Positions 42,146 through 52,800 are shown, counted from the first letter of the stretch. The stretch is DNA of 64,000 nt from Methanocalculus taiwanensis (GCF_024372745.1 NZ_VOTZ01000007.1:28976-92975); one strand, 5' to 3'. Made by a program: numbers and translations. The notes: generated from the letters alone by a model not told the origin.

Positions 42146-42373
42146 ATGGAGTTTACCGTTATTATTCACAGCGCTGAGGAGGGGGGATTCTGGGTAGAAG
42201 TCCCAACGCTACCTGGGTGCTTCTCACAGGGGGAAACGTTTGAAGAGGCAATGGAGAATATTCGTGAAGCAATCGAACTACATCTTGAGGGATTACGAGA
42301 GGATGGATCTGATCTTCCTGGTGAGAATGATCTGATCATCAGTAGAGTCCGTATCGGTGAGGTTACTGGGTAA
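42146..42373 (+). CDS. HicB antitoxin
   Basis: 75 residues from ATG 42146 (GGGTG upstream): FTVIIHSAEEGGFWVEVPTL, PGCFSQGETFEEAMENIREA, IELHLEGLREDGSDLP and ISRVRIGEV. Standard short HicB without a DNA-binding tail. It neutralises HicA. The 3' end of HIT copy D lies 75 bp downstream, tail to tail. Confidence 0.9.
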   Translation: MEFTVIIHSAEEGGFWVEVPTLPGCFSQGETFEEAMENIREAIELHLEGLREDGSDLPGENDLIISRVRIGEVTG

Positions 42374-42448
42374 TAAAAGGAATGTCTTTATCGCTTGTAA
42401 ATAACGACAAATGTCAGCATTTTCTTTCATCCCTCCTCTCCTCTCCTC

Positions 42449-42766
42449 TCAATACCCCCTCTTCTCCGGAATAACCCCCCGGACCCCGCCCTTCGGATCA
42501 TCCATATCCCCGGCGTACCGCGGAATAACATGCAGGTGCAGGTGCATGACGCTCTGCCCGGCCGCCGCCCCGATGTTCACGCCGATATTGTAGCCGTCGG
42601 GGGCATACCGCTCATCAAGCAGCCGACGGGCATCGTGGACGAGAGACAGAAGGGCGGCCTGCTCAGCTTCGGTTGCCTCGAAGAACGAGGCCACGTGCCG
42701 GAAGGGGATTGCGAGCTGGTGGCCGGGGCTGACCGGATAGAGGTCATACCGGGCGTAGGCGAGATC
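42449..42766 (-). pseudogene. HIT gene copy D, 5' truncated
   Basis: The - strand encodes DLAYARYDLYPVSPGHQLAI, PFRHVASFFEATEAEQAALL, SLVHDARRLLDERYAPDGYN, then MHLHLHVIPRYAGDMDDPKG and VRGVIPEKRGY with TGA. The first about 23 codons, including the Cys pair and start, are missing; homology stops at 42766. Confidence 0.88.
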
Positions 42767-42856
42767 CCTTAATGTATTGTATCCATTTACTTGCAGAACG
42801 TGGGATCAGTTAGTATTATACGGTTTCTATCCAATTCTTATCAACGAGTAAGAGGT

Positions 42857-43114
42857 ATGTCCGATATAACGATCACTATCCCACAGGAGATTGTATCTGC
42901 ACTTCGCCTTCCCCCAGATAGCGTAGAGTCTGCCCTCCATCAGGAACTTGCTATTGCTCTCTATATGAGAGGTGTGCTCTCTTCAGGAAAGGCTGCCGCA
43001 CTTGCCGGTCTGAAGCGCTGGCAATGGGAGGAGCTTCTCGGAGTACGGAAGGTTCCGCGTCATTATACGGACGAAGATCTCCAGATGGATATCGCCTATG
43101 GTTCGAGCGATTAG
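42857..43114 (+). CDS. UPF0175-family antitoxin
   Basis: 85 residues from ATG 42857 (AAGAGGT upstream): SDITITIPQEIVSALRLPPD, SVESALHQELAIALYMRGVL, SSGKAAALAGLKRWQWEELL. UPF0175 proteins carry a short HTH and pair with DUF3368 PIN toxins, as here. It overlaps the toxin gene by 17 bp. Confidence 0.88.
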   Translation: MSDITITIPQEIVSALRLPPDSVESALHQELAIALYMRGVLSSGKAAALAGLKRWQWEELLGVRKVPRHYTDEDLQMDIAYGSSD

Positions 43115-43604
43115 TAATTCATCACCTCTTATCCATCTTTCATTGATTGGGCGGATAGATCTTCTTCGAAGGTTTTCTTCAGTTATTATTCCTCCTGCCG
43201 TCTGGCATGAGGTTGTAGAAGATGGAGATGATCGACCGGGTGTTGCAGAAATCCTCCTCTTGCGTAAAGAGGGTTGTTTATCGGTGATTCAACCTAAAAA
43301 TACAGATCTTCTCCATCTTCTTGAGAATGATCTTCATCGAGGTGAAGCGGAAAGCATCGTTTTGGCCCTAGAAATTGAGCATGATATACTTCTTCTTGAC
43401 GAGAGTGAAGCACGACGTATAGCAGGATCATATAATCTGAACGTCACTGGAGTGATTGGATTGTTGCTACGGGCAAAAAGAGATGGTCATATCTCCTCAC
43501 TAGAAGATGAGATGGCTCGGTTAAGGAATGAGGGTCACTTTTGGATTCGAGAAAGTCTCTACAATTATGTGATAGAATCTGAGAAGAAGATGGATGATGA
43601 TTAA
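43098..43604 (+). CDS. DUF3368 PIN-like toxin
   Basis: 168 residues: VRAISNSSPLIHLSLIGRID, IIPPAVWHEVVEDGDDRPGV, DLHRGEAESIVLALEIEHDI then LLLDESEARRIAGSYNLNVT and GVIGLLLRAKRDGHISSLED. The order SSPLI, GExxSI and LLDE-xxAR is the DUF3368 pattern. RNase toxin by family. The 3' end of HIT copy E begins 120 bp after its stop. Confidence 0.88.
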   Translation: MVRAISNSSPLIHLSLIGRIDLLRRFSSVIIPPAVWHEVVEDGDDRPGVAEILLLRKEGCLSVIQPKNTDLLHLLENDLHRGEAESIVLALEIEHDILLLDESEARRIAGSYNLNVTGVIGLLLRAKRDGHISSLEDEMARLRNEGHFWIRESLYNYVIESEKKMDDD

Positions 43605-43724
43605 TAATTAAATATACTATAAACGCATTCCAACCGTCGAAATCCTTCAAACCTCCTTGAATCCACTGTCTTCATAGGGTTTATGAAGGATTTTTCCGAC
43701 CCTCAAAAAGTGATCCACTTTTCT

Positions 43725-44087
43725 CTAATACCCCCTCTTCCCCGGAATAACCCCCCGGACCCCGCCCTTCGGATCATCCATATCCCCAACATACCTCGGA
43801 ATCACATGCAGATGGAGGTGCATCACGCTCTGCCCGGCCGCCGCCCCGATGTTCACGCCGATATTGTAGCCGTCGGGGGCATACCGCTCGTCGAGCAGCC
43901 GACGGGCATCATGCACGAGAGACAGAAGGGCGGCCTGCTCAGCTTCGGTTGCCTCAAAGAACGAGGCCACGTGCCGGAAGGGGATTGCGAGCAGGTGGCC
44001 GGGGCTCACCGGATAGAGGTCATAGCGGGCGTAGGCGAGATCGTTTGCGAGGACGATGACGGAGGGGCCGGGGGTGTGTGGGCATGT
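43725..44087 (-). pseudogene. HIT gene copy E, start lost
   Basis: Almost complete: TCPHTPGPSVIVLANDLAYA, RYDLYPVSPGHLLAIPFRHV, ASFFEATEAEQAALLSLVHD through MHLHLHVIPRYVGDMDDPKG to TAG at 43725. The first codons are replaced by TAA, and the second Cys of CPxC is lost. Homology to the intact gene ends near 44087. Confidence 0.88.
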
Positions 44088-44212
44088 TTACACCATTGGC
44101 ATGTATTTTGATCCCATCATTGGAACAGAGACATAACCCAATTGAAAAAGGGTAGACTGAGAGATTCCGGGAAGCAAAATACATATACTCTCGCTAACAC
44201 CTATGATATACT

Positions 44213-44461
44213 ATGGAAAAGGATTCAAGGATCATCCTTGATGCTTCAGTTCTTGCAGGCAAACCAATTATTCGGGGGACACGGATCTCGGTGGATCTGG
44301 TTCTTGACCTTCTTGCTTCGGGGTGGGATGACTCTCAAATAGTAGAAGAATATCCTGGATTATCTCGTGAAGATGTCCTTGCATGCATCAGATATGCACA
44401 GGAAATCGTCCGCTCAGAACGGGTTTACTGCACAGATCCCAGAGGAAAGATCACTGGATGA
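44213..44461 (+). CDS. DUF433 antitoxin
   Basis: 82 residues: ILDASVLAGKPIIRGTRISV, DLVLDLLASGWDDSQIVEEY, PGLSREDVLACIRYAQEIVR. The GKPxIRGTRIxV start and HTH-like middle define DUF433, a HTH protein that partners DUF5615 toxins. The start lies in a TATA-like context (ACACCTATGATATACTATGG). ATGA overlap with the toxin. Confidence 0.9.
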   Translation: MEKDSRIILDASVLAGKPIIRGTRISVDLVLDLLASGWDDSQIVEEYPGLSREDVLACIRYAQEIVRSERVYCTDPRGKITG

Positions 44462-44811
44462 AAATTCTGGCCGATGAAAATGTACCCTTTTCGGTCATAA
44501 GAATGATCGAGCAAAGAGGGTATGATATCCGATGGATACGTAAGGATGCGCCAGGTGTCTCTGACATTGAGGTTATGCAGCTTGCATATCGGGATAACCG
44601 TGTCATTCTAACATTTGATCACGATTTTGGAGAACTTGCAGTTAAGGATACGGCTTATCCTTCGGTTGGAATTATTTTGTTACGCCTTCACCAGATGACA
44701 CCAGGTGATATGGCAGAGTATATCACGAATATCATCTGCTCACGTGATGACTGGGAAGGTTATTTTTCTGTTCTGGAATATGACAGGATCAGGATGAGAA
44801 GTCTCCATTAA
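44458..44811 (+). CDS. DUF5615 PIN-like toxin
   Basis: 117 residues: MKILADENVPFSVIRMIEQR, GYDIRWIRKDAPGVSDIEVM, QLAYRDNRVILTFDHDFGEL, then GIILLRLHQMTPGDMAEYIT. The DENVP start and the TFDHDFG acidic pair are the family's predicted active site. It is translationally coupled to the DUF433 antitoxin. The intact HIT gene ends 73 bp downstream, tail to tail. Confidence 0.9.
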   Translation: MKILADENVPFSVIRMIEQRGYDIRWIRKDAPGVSDIEVMQLAYRDNRVILTFDHDFGELAVKDTAYPSVGIILLRLHQMTPGDMAEYITNIICSRDDWEGYFSVLEYDRIRMRSLH

Positions 44812-44883
44812 TATGGTTACACAATAGCAATAGTCGGATATCAGAGGGATTTTTAGCCCAACAAAACCTGTTATATTTTCCTC

Positions 44884-45273
44884 TCAGTACCCCCTCTTCC
44901 CCGGAATAACCCCCCGTACCCCGCCCTTCGGCTCCTCCATATCCCCCTGATACCGGGGGATCACATGCAGATGGAGATGCATCACGCTCTGCCCGGCCGC
45001 CGCCCCGACATTCACCCCGATATTGTAGCCGTCGGGGGCATAGAGCTCGTCGAGCAGCCGACGGGCATCATGGACGAGGGAGAGGAGGGCGGCCTGCTCA
45101 TCCTCGGTTGCCTCGAAGAATGAGGCCACGTGCCGGAAGGGGATGAGGAGGAGATGGCCGGGGCTGACCGGGTAGAGGTCGCATCGGGCGTAGGCGAGAT
45201 CGTTTGCGAGGAGGATGGAGGAGGGGCCGGGGGTGCAGAAGGGGCAGGTCATCGTACTGATCTGATCGCTCAT
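44884..45273 (-). CDS. HIT-family nucleotide hydrolase, intact copy
   Basis: 129 residues from ATG 45273 (ATG 45252 possible). Zinc-type pair TCPFCTPGPS, then LANDLAYARCDLYPVSPGHL, RHVASFFEATEDEQAALLSL and the catalytic HLHLHVIPR (His 99, 101, 103). HIT proteins hydrolyse AMP-lysine, Ap4A-like or adenylylated compounds. It is the reference for copies A-E and G. Copies D and E match each other (ATEAEQ, LLDERYAPDGYNIGVNIGAA) more closely than this gene (ATEDEQ, LLDELYAPDGYNIGVNVGAA), so it is not their direct source. It is divergent from the SbcD-like gene. Confidence 0.93.
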   Translation of the reverse strand: MSDQISTMTCPFCTPGPSSILLANDLAYARCDLYPVSPGHLLLIPFRHVASFFEATEDEQAALLSLVHDARRLLDELYAPDGYNIGVNVGAAAGQSVMHLHLHVIPRYQGDMEEPKGGVRGVIPGKRGY

Positions 45274-45398
45274 GGAATAAACACCTTTACCGGGAGTGTC
45301 ATGTAACACTATGTTACATTACCGCCCATCCTGTCACCTGCCACACCGACATACTCTTTCACAATAAAACCACAAATCTTATCGCCATTCCCTCCTGA

Positions 45399-46703
45399 AT
45401 GGATAGTATGCCCCCATCACCCGAAGGAACACCTCGCCCGCTCCGTTTTATCCATACCGCCGATCTCCACCTTGGAAGCAGGGTAATGGGTGTCACAGGG
45501 ATGAATGACGATACCCGACGCGATCTGGCTCTTGCAACCTACCAGTCCTGGAAAAAAATCGTTGACCTCTGTATTCAGGAGAAGGTAGATTTCCTCCTCA
45601 TCGCTGGCGATACCTATGACAGCACAGACAATAATATCCGGGCACAGCTTCAGTTCAGGGAGGGACTTGTCAGGCTTGGACAGAATGGCATCCCCGCATA
45701 TATTGTCCACGGGAACCATGATCCCTACAATTCCTGGTCACGATCCATTGCCCTGCCTGAGAACGCAGTTGTCTTTTCACATACAGCACCAGAACACGTG
45801 ATCCACCGGGATGGATCGGGAGTGCCGCTTGCCGCCATTGTCGGAATGAGTTTTCCAACCGCCCATGTGAAAGAGAACCTCGCCCGGAAGTTCCCCGATC
45901 GTGAGGCTGACTGGCCATACACAATCGGCCTTCTCCATTGCAGTGTCGGCAGCAGCATGGGCCATGAACCCTATGCCCCCTGTGCAGCAGAGGACTTAAC
46001 CCGCTGCGGCTATGATTACTGGGCACTTGGCCATATCCATAAACCAACAGAGATCTCCTCATCAGACTGCCCGTTCATCTATCCCGGCAATCCCCAGGGG
46101 CGTGATAGTAGTGAGACCGGTGAGCGGGGTTGCCTGCTGGTGACTGTGGCAGCAGATGGTGAAACGGCCATGCAATTCCTTCCAACAGCCCAGTTCCAAT
46201 GGAAAGAGATGGCCGTTGACATCTCCGGTACAGATGATATCGGGATGCTTGAAGAGCAGATCCGGGGTGAACTTCTCTCGGCTGTTGGGGAAACGGGCAC
46301 CCCGGTCATTAGCCGGATAGTACTGACCGGTGCAACCACTCTCCATAGTGCCCTTGCGGCGGGGGACGGGGTTACTGCCATCATGGAACAGCTGAATGAT
46401 GATCCACCCTCAGGCAGGCATCCGGCTTTTGCAGAGAGGATCATCTGTCAGACACTCCCCCGGATCGATCGGGGGGAGGTACAATCCCGTGAGGATATCC
46501 TCGGTGAGATCTGCCGGATCGGTGATAGGGCCAGAACAGAAGGGCAGATGCGGGAGGTCCTAAACGATATAATCAGCCCTCTCTATCTCCGTTCCGAGGC
46601 CAAATCCCATCTCAATCTTCCTGAAGAGGATGAGATCAAGGCGATCATGTCCGAAGCTGAATCTCTCCTCTTATCAAAGCTTATGGAAGGAGGGAGTGCA
46701 TGA
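45399..46703 (+). CDS. DNA repair exonuclease, SbcD/YhaO-like
   Basis: 434 residues. Metallophosphoesterase motifs in order: RFIHTADLHLGS, LIAGDTYDSTDNNI, AYIVHGNHDPYNS, IGLLHCSVGSSMGHEP and YWALGHIHKPTE. The C-terminal half resembles YhaO. It is the nuclease partner of an SMC-like ATPase, and the next gene, with an ATGA overlap, encodes that partner. Start ATG 45399 or 45408. Confidence 0.88.
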   Translation: MDSMPPSPEGTPRPLRFIHTADLHLGSRVMGVTGMNDDTRRDLALATYQSWKKIVDLCIQEKVDFLLIAGDTYDSTDNNIRAQLQFREGLVRLGQNGIPAYIVHGNHDPYNSWSRSIALPENAVVFSHTAPEHVIHRDGSGVPLAAIVGMSFPTAHVKENLARKFPDREADWPYTIGLLHCSVGSSMGHEPYAPCAAEDLTRCGYDYWALGHIHKPTEISSSDCPFIYPGNPQGRDSSETGERGCLLVTVAADGETAMQFLPTAQFQWKEMAVDISGTDDIGMLEEQIRGELLSAVGETGTPVISRIVLTGATTLHSALAAGDGVTAIMEQLNDDPPSGRHPAFAERIICQTLPRIDRGEVQSREDILGEICRIGDRARTEGQMREVLNDIISPLYLRSEAKSHLNLPEEDEIKAIMSEAESLLLSKLMEGGSA

Positions 46704-49700
46704 AGATCTCGTCGCTCTTCATTGATGGATTTGGGGTCTTCAACAAGTGGAAACCTCCGGAGGAGTTTGGGGATGGGCTGACCGCAGTCATCGGAGAGAA
46801 TGAAGCAGGCAAGACCACGCTCCTCTCATTCATACGCCGGATGCTATATGGGTTTCCGGGAGGAAAGAAGCAGAAGATCAACCATTACCAACCCGTCAAT
46901 GGCGGGACAATCGGCGGAAGACTGGAGATCCTTAGTGATGATGGCAGAGCATATCATCTCTCCCGTTCCGGAGTCCGGGGTGAGCCATCTGTTACGCTGG
47001 CAGATGGCACTGCCCTCTCAGGATCAACCCTTCCTTCCCTGCTTGGACCGGGGAACCAGGTCTTCTATGAGAATGTCTGTGCAATCGGGCTCGATGAGCT
47101 CCAGCAGTTCTCGACGCTTGACCAGGATGAGATACGCGACCGGCTGGCAGCTGCCGGTGCAGGAAACCTGCCGATGAGAAAGGTCGCATCGTTCCTGGAT
47201 GAATCGGCTGATAAAATCTATGCTGTCAAGGGGAGAACAAAGCGGCTCAATGAGCTCATGTCCGGGATCAAAAAGCTCGATCAGGATATACGGGTTGCAA
47301 AAAAACAACAATCTGATTACGATCGGATCGCCGATGAGCTGGCACGGTTAACGGGGGTTTGTCTGGAGGAACAGGAGAGGAAGCAGGGTTTTTCAGGAGA
47401 GATCGAGTATTATAAGGCTCTTTCACAAGGGTGGGAGCCTTTCAGCGAGAGGAAGGATGCTCTTGACCAGATTCGTGACATACCGGAGACCGGGTCGTTT
47501 CCAGGCGATGCCCTCTCCCAGCTCAGCCGGATGCAGGAGGAGATTTCAAGGCTCGCTGAAGTGTGCCGGGATCTTCGGGAGTCGATTGGGACGACTGATC
47601 AGCAGTACAGGAGTTGCGAGGTCAGGGATGAGATCCTCGCTGAGAAGGATGCGATCCACGAGATAGAGCGGAATATCGAATGGTATCGCTCACAGGTCGC
47701 AGCCAGTGGAGACATTGCCAATAAAAGAACGCAGGAAGAGCAGAGGCTCAATGAAAAGCTCAGGTACCTTGGAGAAGGATGGGATGAAGAACGGATCTCC
47801 CTGTTTGATACATCTGTTCCTGTCCGGGATGAAGCAGACACGATCAGGGAGCGGCTGAGATCATCTGAACGTGCATCTGATAAGGCACAGTCAGAGGTTT
47901 CCGTTGCAGAACAGGCAGTAACAGAGAAGGAAGGGTCGGTTCGTTCCCTGCAGAAACGCCGTACAGAGATCGGTGATGTACCGGACATGGATACGGCAGG
48001 AAGACGGCTTTCCAATGCTCGTGAACTCAATAGAAGTATTCAGGAGCTCTTTGGTCATGAACAAAGAATCCAGGCAATCCAGCAGGAGGAGGCACGAAGA
48101 GACGAGATTCTTAGCGCGTTTTCACGGCCTGAGGAGCCCGGAACTCCCTCCTGGCCGGGTATACTGGTGCTGCTTGCAGCAGTGCTCTCCATTGCAGGCG
48201 GGGTGCTCATGGATGCACTTCTCCTCGGAGGTATCATCGGGCTGATCCTGATCATTGCAGCTGCTGGTCTCCTCCTCTCGATGCGGAAGGGGGATGAGGA
48301 GAAGAATACCTTTACAGAGGCTGGATCCTACCGGGCAGAGATCAAAAGACTGGCTGAGCAGCGGCAGGATGCCGAAGCGGAACGGGATCAGATCCGGCAG
48401 AAGGTGCAGCAGCTGGTAGATGCACTCGGTTTGAAAGGAACGATCACCCGGACAGCTGCTGAGGAATGTCTACATGCTTCAGAAGATCTCCTCAGAAAGG
48501 CAGAGAAGGCAGCGGCGATTGATCTCGATATTGAGGAGGCCATTTCCCATCTGCAAGCTGCTGATGACGTACTGAAGAAGGCTCAGAAGCAGCTCGCATA
48601 TGCACATAAGGAGCGATCAGCAGCCCTGAAAATATGGCAGGCATGGTGCATTGCACGCGATCTCTCCCCTGATATGAACCCTGACCGGATGCCGGATCTC
48701 TTCAATGAAATTGAGGCCGCAGCCCATGCATATGCTCGAATAAGGGGGTATATCGCTGAAGAAGAGGGAGTTGCCGCAAATATCGAACGGTTCCAGGAGA
48801 AGGTTTCTGCGGTCGTTGCTGCCTGCGGGGAGGAGATGAACGGACCTCATGATTTCGTTGCCGAGGACCTGGCCCGGATGCTTGATGAGGAGGAGGCGCT
48901 GGACCGCACCCGTGCATCCCTGAAAGCGACGCTTGAGATGCAGAGAACCAAGCTGGAGAAGGAGACGGGGCGGCTTGCGGAGGCAGACGAGAAGCTGAAT
49001 ACATTCCTCAGCGAAGGTGGTGCAGAGACCGCAGACGAATACCGCACCCATGTGGCACAATCAGTTGAGAGGGAGAGGCTCCTTGAGATTATTCAGAATG
49101 CAGAGTCGACGATACGCCGGATCAGCGGTGATGAGCGGTATGACGGGTTTATGATCGCTCTGGAGAAGTACGATCCCCTCTCAATGGAGGTGCAGCGTGA
49201 AGAGAAGCAGGAGATAGTGAAGCATATTGAGGAGAGTATTGGTTCGATCAACCAGGAGATTGGCCAGCTGAATGCAGCGAAGAAACAGATCGAAGAAGAT
49301 CATAACCTCCCCCTCCTCCTCTCACAGCAGGCGGCACTTGTCGAGGAACTGCAATCTGTATCCCGGCAATGGGCGGTCTACACGGTAGCATCCCATCTCC
49401 TCAACCAGGCCGTCTCCACCTTCGAGCGGGAACGCCAGCCGCAGATCGTCCGGGAAGCACAATCCTTCTTCTCGCGGTTCACCGGCGGCCGCTACACCCG
49501 TATCATCACGCCGCTTGACGGCGGCGAGATCTATGTCGAGGAGGCAAACGGCACCCGCAAGACGCTCCCGCAACTCTCCCGGGGCACCGCCGAACAGCTC
49601 TATCTTGCCCTCCGGTTCGGCTATATCCGCGATTATGCCACCTCCTCGGTGCCGGTCCCGATCATCTTCGATGACATCCTGGTGAACTTCGACCCCGCCC

Positions 49701-49837
49701 GGAGGAAGAATGCCTGTGATGCGATTGCAGACCTCGCTGAAACCTGCCAGGTGCTCTACTTCACCTGCCACCCGGAGACGGTGCGGGATCTGACGGAAGC
49801 GGTGCCGGGGGCGGTGGTGATGGGGTTGGGGAGGTGA
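46700..49837 (+). CDS. SbcC/Rad50-like ATPase with central membrane hairpin (YhaN-like)
   Basis: 1045 residues. Walker A TAVIGENEAGKTTLL near residues 28-41; the long coiled-coil arms are Glu/Arg/Gln rich. Between about residues 487 and 523 lie two hydrophobic segments (GILVLLAAVLSIAGGVLM and LIGLIL-type helices), as in Bacillus YhaN. The C-terminal lobe has TLPQLSRGTAEQLYLALRFG and Walker B PIIFDDILVNFDPAR. Forms a complex with the upstream nuclease. GC-rich to its last codon, unlike the next operon. Confidence 0.87.
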   Translation: MKISSLFIDGFGVFNKWKPPEEFGDGLTAVIGENEAGKTTLLSFIRRMLYGFPGGKKQKINHYQPVNGGTIGGRLEILSDDGRAYHLSRSGVRGEPSVTLADGTALSGSTLPSLLGPGNQVFYENVCAIGLDELQQFSTLDQDEIRDRLAAAGAGNLPMRKVASFLDESADKIYAVKGRTKRLNELMSGIKKLDQDIRVAKKQQSDYDRIADELARLTGVCLEEQERKQGFSGEIEYYKALSQGWEPFSERKDALDQIRDIPETGSFPGDALSQLSRMQEEISRLAEVCRDLRESIGTTDQQYRSCEVRDEILAEKDAIHEIERNIEWYRSQVAASGDIANKRTQEEQRLNEKLRYLGEGWDEERISLFDTSVPVRDEADTIRERLRSSERASDKAQSEVSVAEQAVTEKEGSVRSLQKRRTEIGDVPDMDTAGRRLSNARELNRSIQELFGHEQRIQAIQQEEARRDEILSAFSRPEEPGTPSWPGILVLLAAVLSIAGGVLMDALLLGGIIGLILIIAAAGLLLSMRKGDEEKNTFTEAGSYRAEIKRLAEQRQDAEAERDQIRQKVQQLVDALGLKGTITRTAAEECLHASEDLLRKAEKAAAIDLDIEEAISHLQAADDVLKKAQKQLAYAHKERSAALKIWQAWCIARDLSPDMNPDRMPDLFNEIEAAAHAYARIRGYIAEEEGVAANIERFQEKVSAVVAACGEEMNGPHDFVAEDLARMLDEEEALDRTRASLKATLEMQRTKLEKETGRLAEADEKLNTFLSEGGAETADEYRTHVAQSVERERLLEIIQNAESTIRRISGDERYDGFMIALEKYDPLSMEVQREEKQEIVKHIEESIGSINQEIGQLNAAKKQIEEDHNLPLLLSQQAALVEELQSVSRQWAVYTVASHLLNQAVSTFERERQPQIVREAQSFFSRFTGGRYTRIITPLDGGEIYVEEANGTRKTLPQLSRGTAEQLYLALRFGYIRDYATSSVPVPIIFDDILVNFDPARRKNACDAIADLAETCQVLYFTCHPETVRDLTEAVPGAVVMGLGR

Positions 49838-49886
49838 ACGATCAGAATCATTAAGTAAAACTCAGATTGCATATTGCACTAATTGC

Positions 49887-52800
49887 ATGACATCAAAGAA
49901 ACAGTTTGAACTGGGGGATATTGTTTATTTAATAGCAGATCCCTCCAGATCGGGTTCAATAATTAAAAAATTGCCAAATGTCCGAGATAAATACCGCTAT
50001 GAAGTATATCACTCATCTCAAGATATTCGACAGTATTTTGAAGACCAGATATCTCTAGTAAAACAAGAAAACATACAACCAATAGAGAATGGATATCTTA
50101 CACCCAAAGAATTTTTTGCTCGCCTAAATGCATTCAGGTTAAAAAACCCGATATCTGATTCAATATATGCGTTGCATGCCGCCAGGATTCAGTTCATACC
50201 ATTTCAGTTTAAACCGATGTTGAAACTGGTACGTGCAGAACAACCACGTATTTTAATTGCTGACGAAGTGGGTGTCGGAAAAACTATAGAAGCAGGTTTG
50301 ATTCTTAGAGAACTGGAAAGTCGCCAGAATATTTCCAATGTACTAATTGTATGTCCTAAGTCTCTTGTTACAAAGTGGCATGAAGAGATGAAAAGATTTG
50401 ATGAAGATTTTCATATACTAGACAGTTCTTTATTGAAACATTGCTTGAAAGAAACACATCGTGATGGAATATGGCCAACTAAATTTTCAAAATCGATTAT
50501 ACATCTCGAATTATTAAGAAGAGATGAATATTTAAATGGGATTGAGGGAAAACGGCCAATAATTGGATTGCGGGATCTTGAACCCCCACCACAATTTGAT
50601 CTTCTCATTGTTGATGAAGCTCACCATTTGAGAACCCCTGATACAAATACTCATTCGGTTGCACGTTTACTTTGTTCAAATGCTGAGGCAATTATTTTTT
50701 TATCTGCTACTCCCATTCAGACTTCATCGGATAATTTGTTTTCACTTCTAAATCTCTTATATCCAGAGACATTCATCGACAGGAGATTATTTCAGGAGAT
50801 GATTGAACCTAATACATATCTAAATGCTGCTGTCCGACATATTCGAACAAAACGTCCCGATCTATCATGGCAAGAAGATGCTGGTTTACAACTAACTGAA
50901 GCCATAAAAACAGATTGGGGACTAAAAGGATTAATTAAAGACCCTCGTTTTGTCTTTTGGCTCAAAAGATTCCAGCAAAATAACACTCTTACAGATACGG
51001 AACGAATTCAATGTCTTCGTGATTTAGAGGAAATACACCCATTTGCATCTATCATTAATCGAACAAGACGGCGTGACATTGGAAAATTTACCATACGAGA
51101 GCCGCACACGATCATGATTCATTTTGATCGCAAACAACAGGATTTCTATGATAAACTCATTGATTTTCGTAGAGAATACTTGTCACAATATTACGATCCA
51201 GTTGTTATTAGATTAATAACAGATATCTTGGAACGTCAAGCAGAAAGCTGTTTATATGGGCTTATTCCTTTGTTAAAAGACTTTGTACAATCTGGAAGTT
51301 TGTACGAATCTTCGATCACCGACTCAAATGATTTTGATAATATAGAGTTACCACAAGTCATTCGTCAAAAAGCACAAGAAATTCTCGATATTGCAGTTGA
51401 GTTGCCGGAAGAAGATCCCAAATTAAAAAAGTTAGTTGAGATTGTTCAAAATACAATCAATAACGATGGTCCCGGGAAAATACTCATATTCTCTTATTTC
51501 CTCCATACCTTAGATTATCTTAAAAAACATCTTGATGAGTACTCAATCCGGGTGGAAGTTATTAACGGAAGTGTTCTAGATGAAGAGAGGGAATATATCC
51601 GAAATCGATTTAGATTAGAGAAAACAGATCCTGAGGCTATCGATGTTCTTTTGTCATCTGAAGTTGGATGTGAAGGTTTAGATTATGAGTTTTGTGATCG
51701 CCTGGTGAACTATGATATCCCATGGAATCCAATGCGTATCGAACAGAGAATTGGTAGAATCGACCGTTTTGGTCAGATGAGTGAGAAGGTATTAATCTAC
51801 AATTTTGTTACATATGGAACTATTGCTGAGAGAATTTTTTACCGTTGTTTTGAAAGACTTGGAATATTTGCCGATACATTAGGTGATCTAGAAGAAAGTC
51901 TTGGTACATTAACTGAGGAGTTGACCCAGGCGGCATTTAATCCATCATTGACACCCGAACAACTGGAATCTAAGGTATCACAGTTGGCTGATAATGCATT
52001 ACGGGAATTAGAAGAACAAAGAAGGATGGAGGAAGAAGGTAAAGAGATAATGAGTGTTGATCTTCTCTTACAAAATGAGATTCAACAGATCGAATCGGAA
52101 AATAAATTTGTTACTCCTGAAGATCTCTTCTCTTTAATTGAACTGTATTTAGAGATGAGATGTGCGAATGCAAAAATTAATGTTGAAGGAAACATGCACT
52201 CAATCGTAAAAATCCGTTTGAGTAAAGAAGACAAAGGATTCTTGTTAGAAGATATTCAAAAAATTAAGCAAAATGGTAAGCAATATATAGAATTTAAACG
52301 GTGGTTAGATAGTTCTGAAACCAGTCTTTCCGTTACTTTTAATCAAGAGAAAGCTTTAGAGAATCGAGCGATTCCATTTATAACCCCAATACATCCATTG
52401 ACAAAAATGGCCACATATTATTGGACAACTGATAGAACGGAATTGGTAACTTCAATAGAAGTACAAGACACTCTGTACTCGTCAGGAACATATCAATTTG
52501 CTATTTATTTGTGGGAAACTGTTGCTGAGAGATCAGAACTCCTTCTTCTTCCGTTGGTAAGGGATTTAAGAAATAATACTGTTGAGTCAACCCTCTCTAA
52601 ACAATTATTCCACCTTATAAAATATGGTGCGCAGAGTTCTGGTTCAAACCACTTAACAGAAGAAATGATACAGCAAGGATTGAACACCTTGGAAGAGATA
52701 GCTCACGATTACAGGATCGAAGAACTCGAGAAAATACGGGTAAGAAACAATCAATTAATCGAACAAAGACTGAGTAAACTAACATCCTATTATGAGCGGA

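Noticed and set aside
37459..45273. Repeated HIT sequence read as a CRISPR-like or integron-like array
   Set aside because: Copies are long coding fragments of unequal length and irregular spacing, with no short identical repeats, no Cas or integrase gene and no attC-like fold.
45417..46444. Several 77-130 codon - strand frames
   Set aside because: All are antisense to the SbcD-like metallophosphoesterase motifs.
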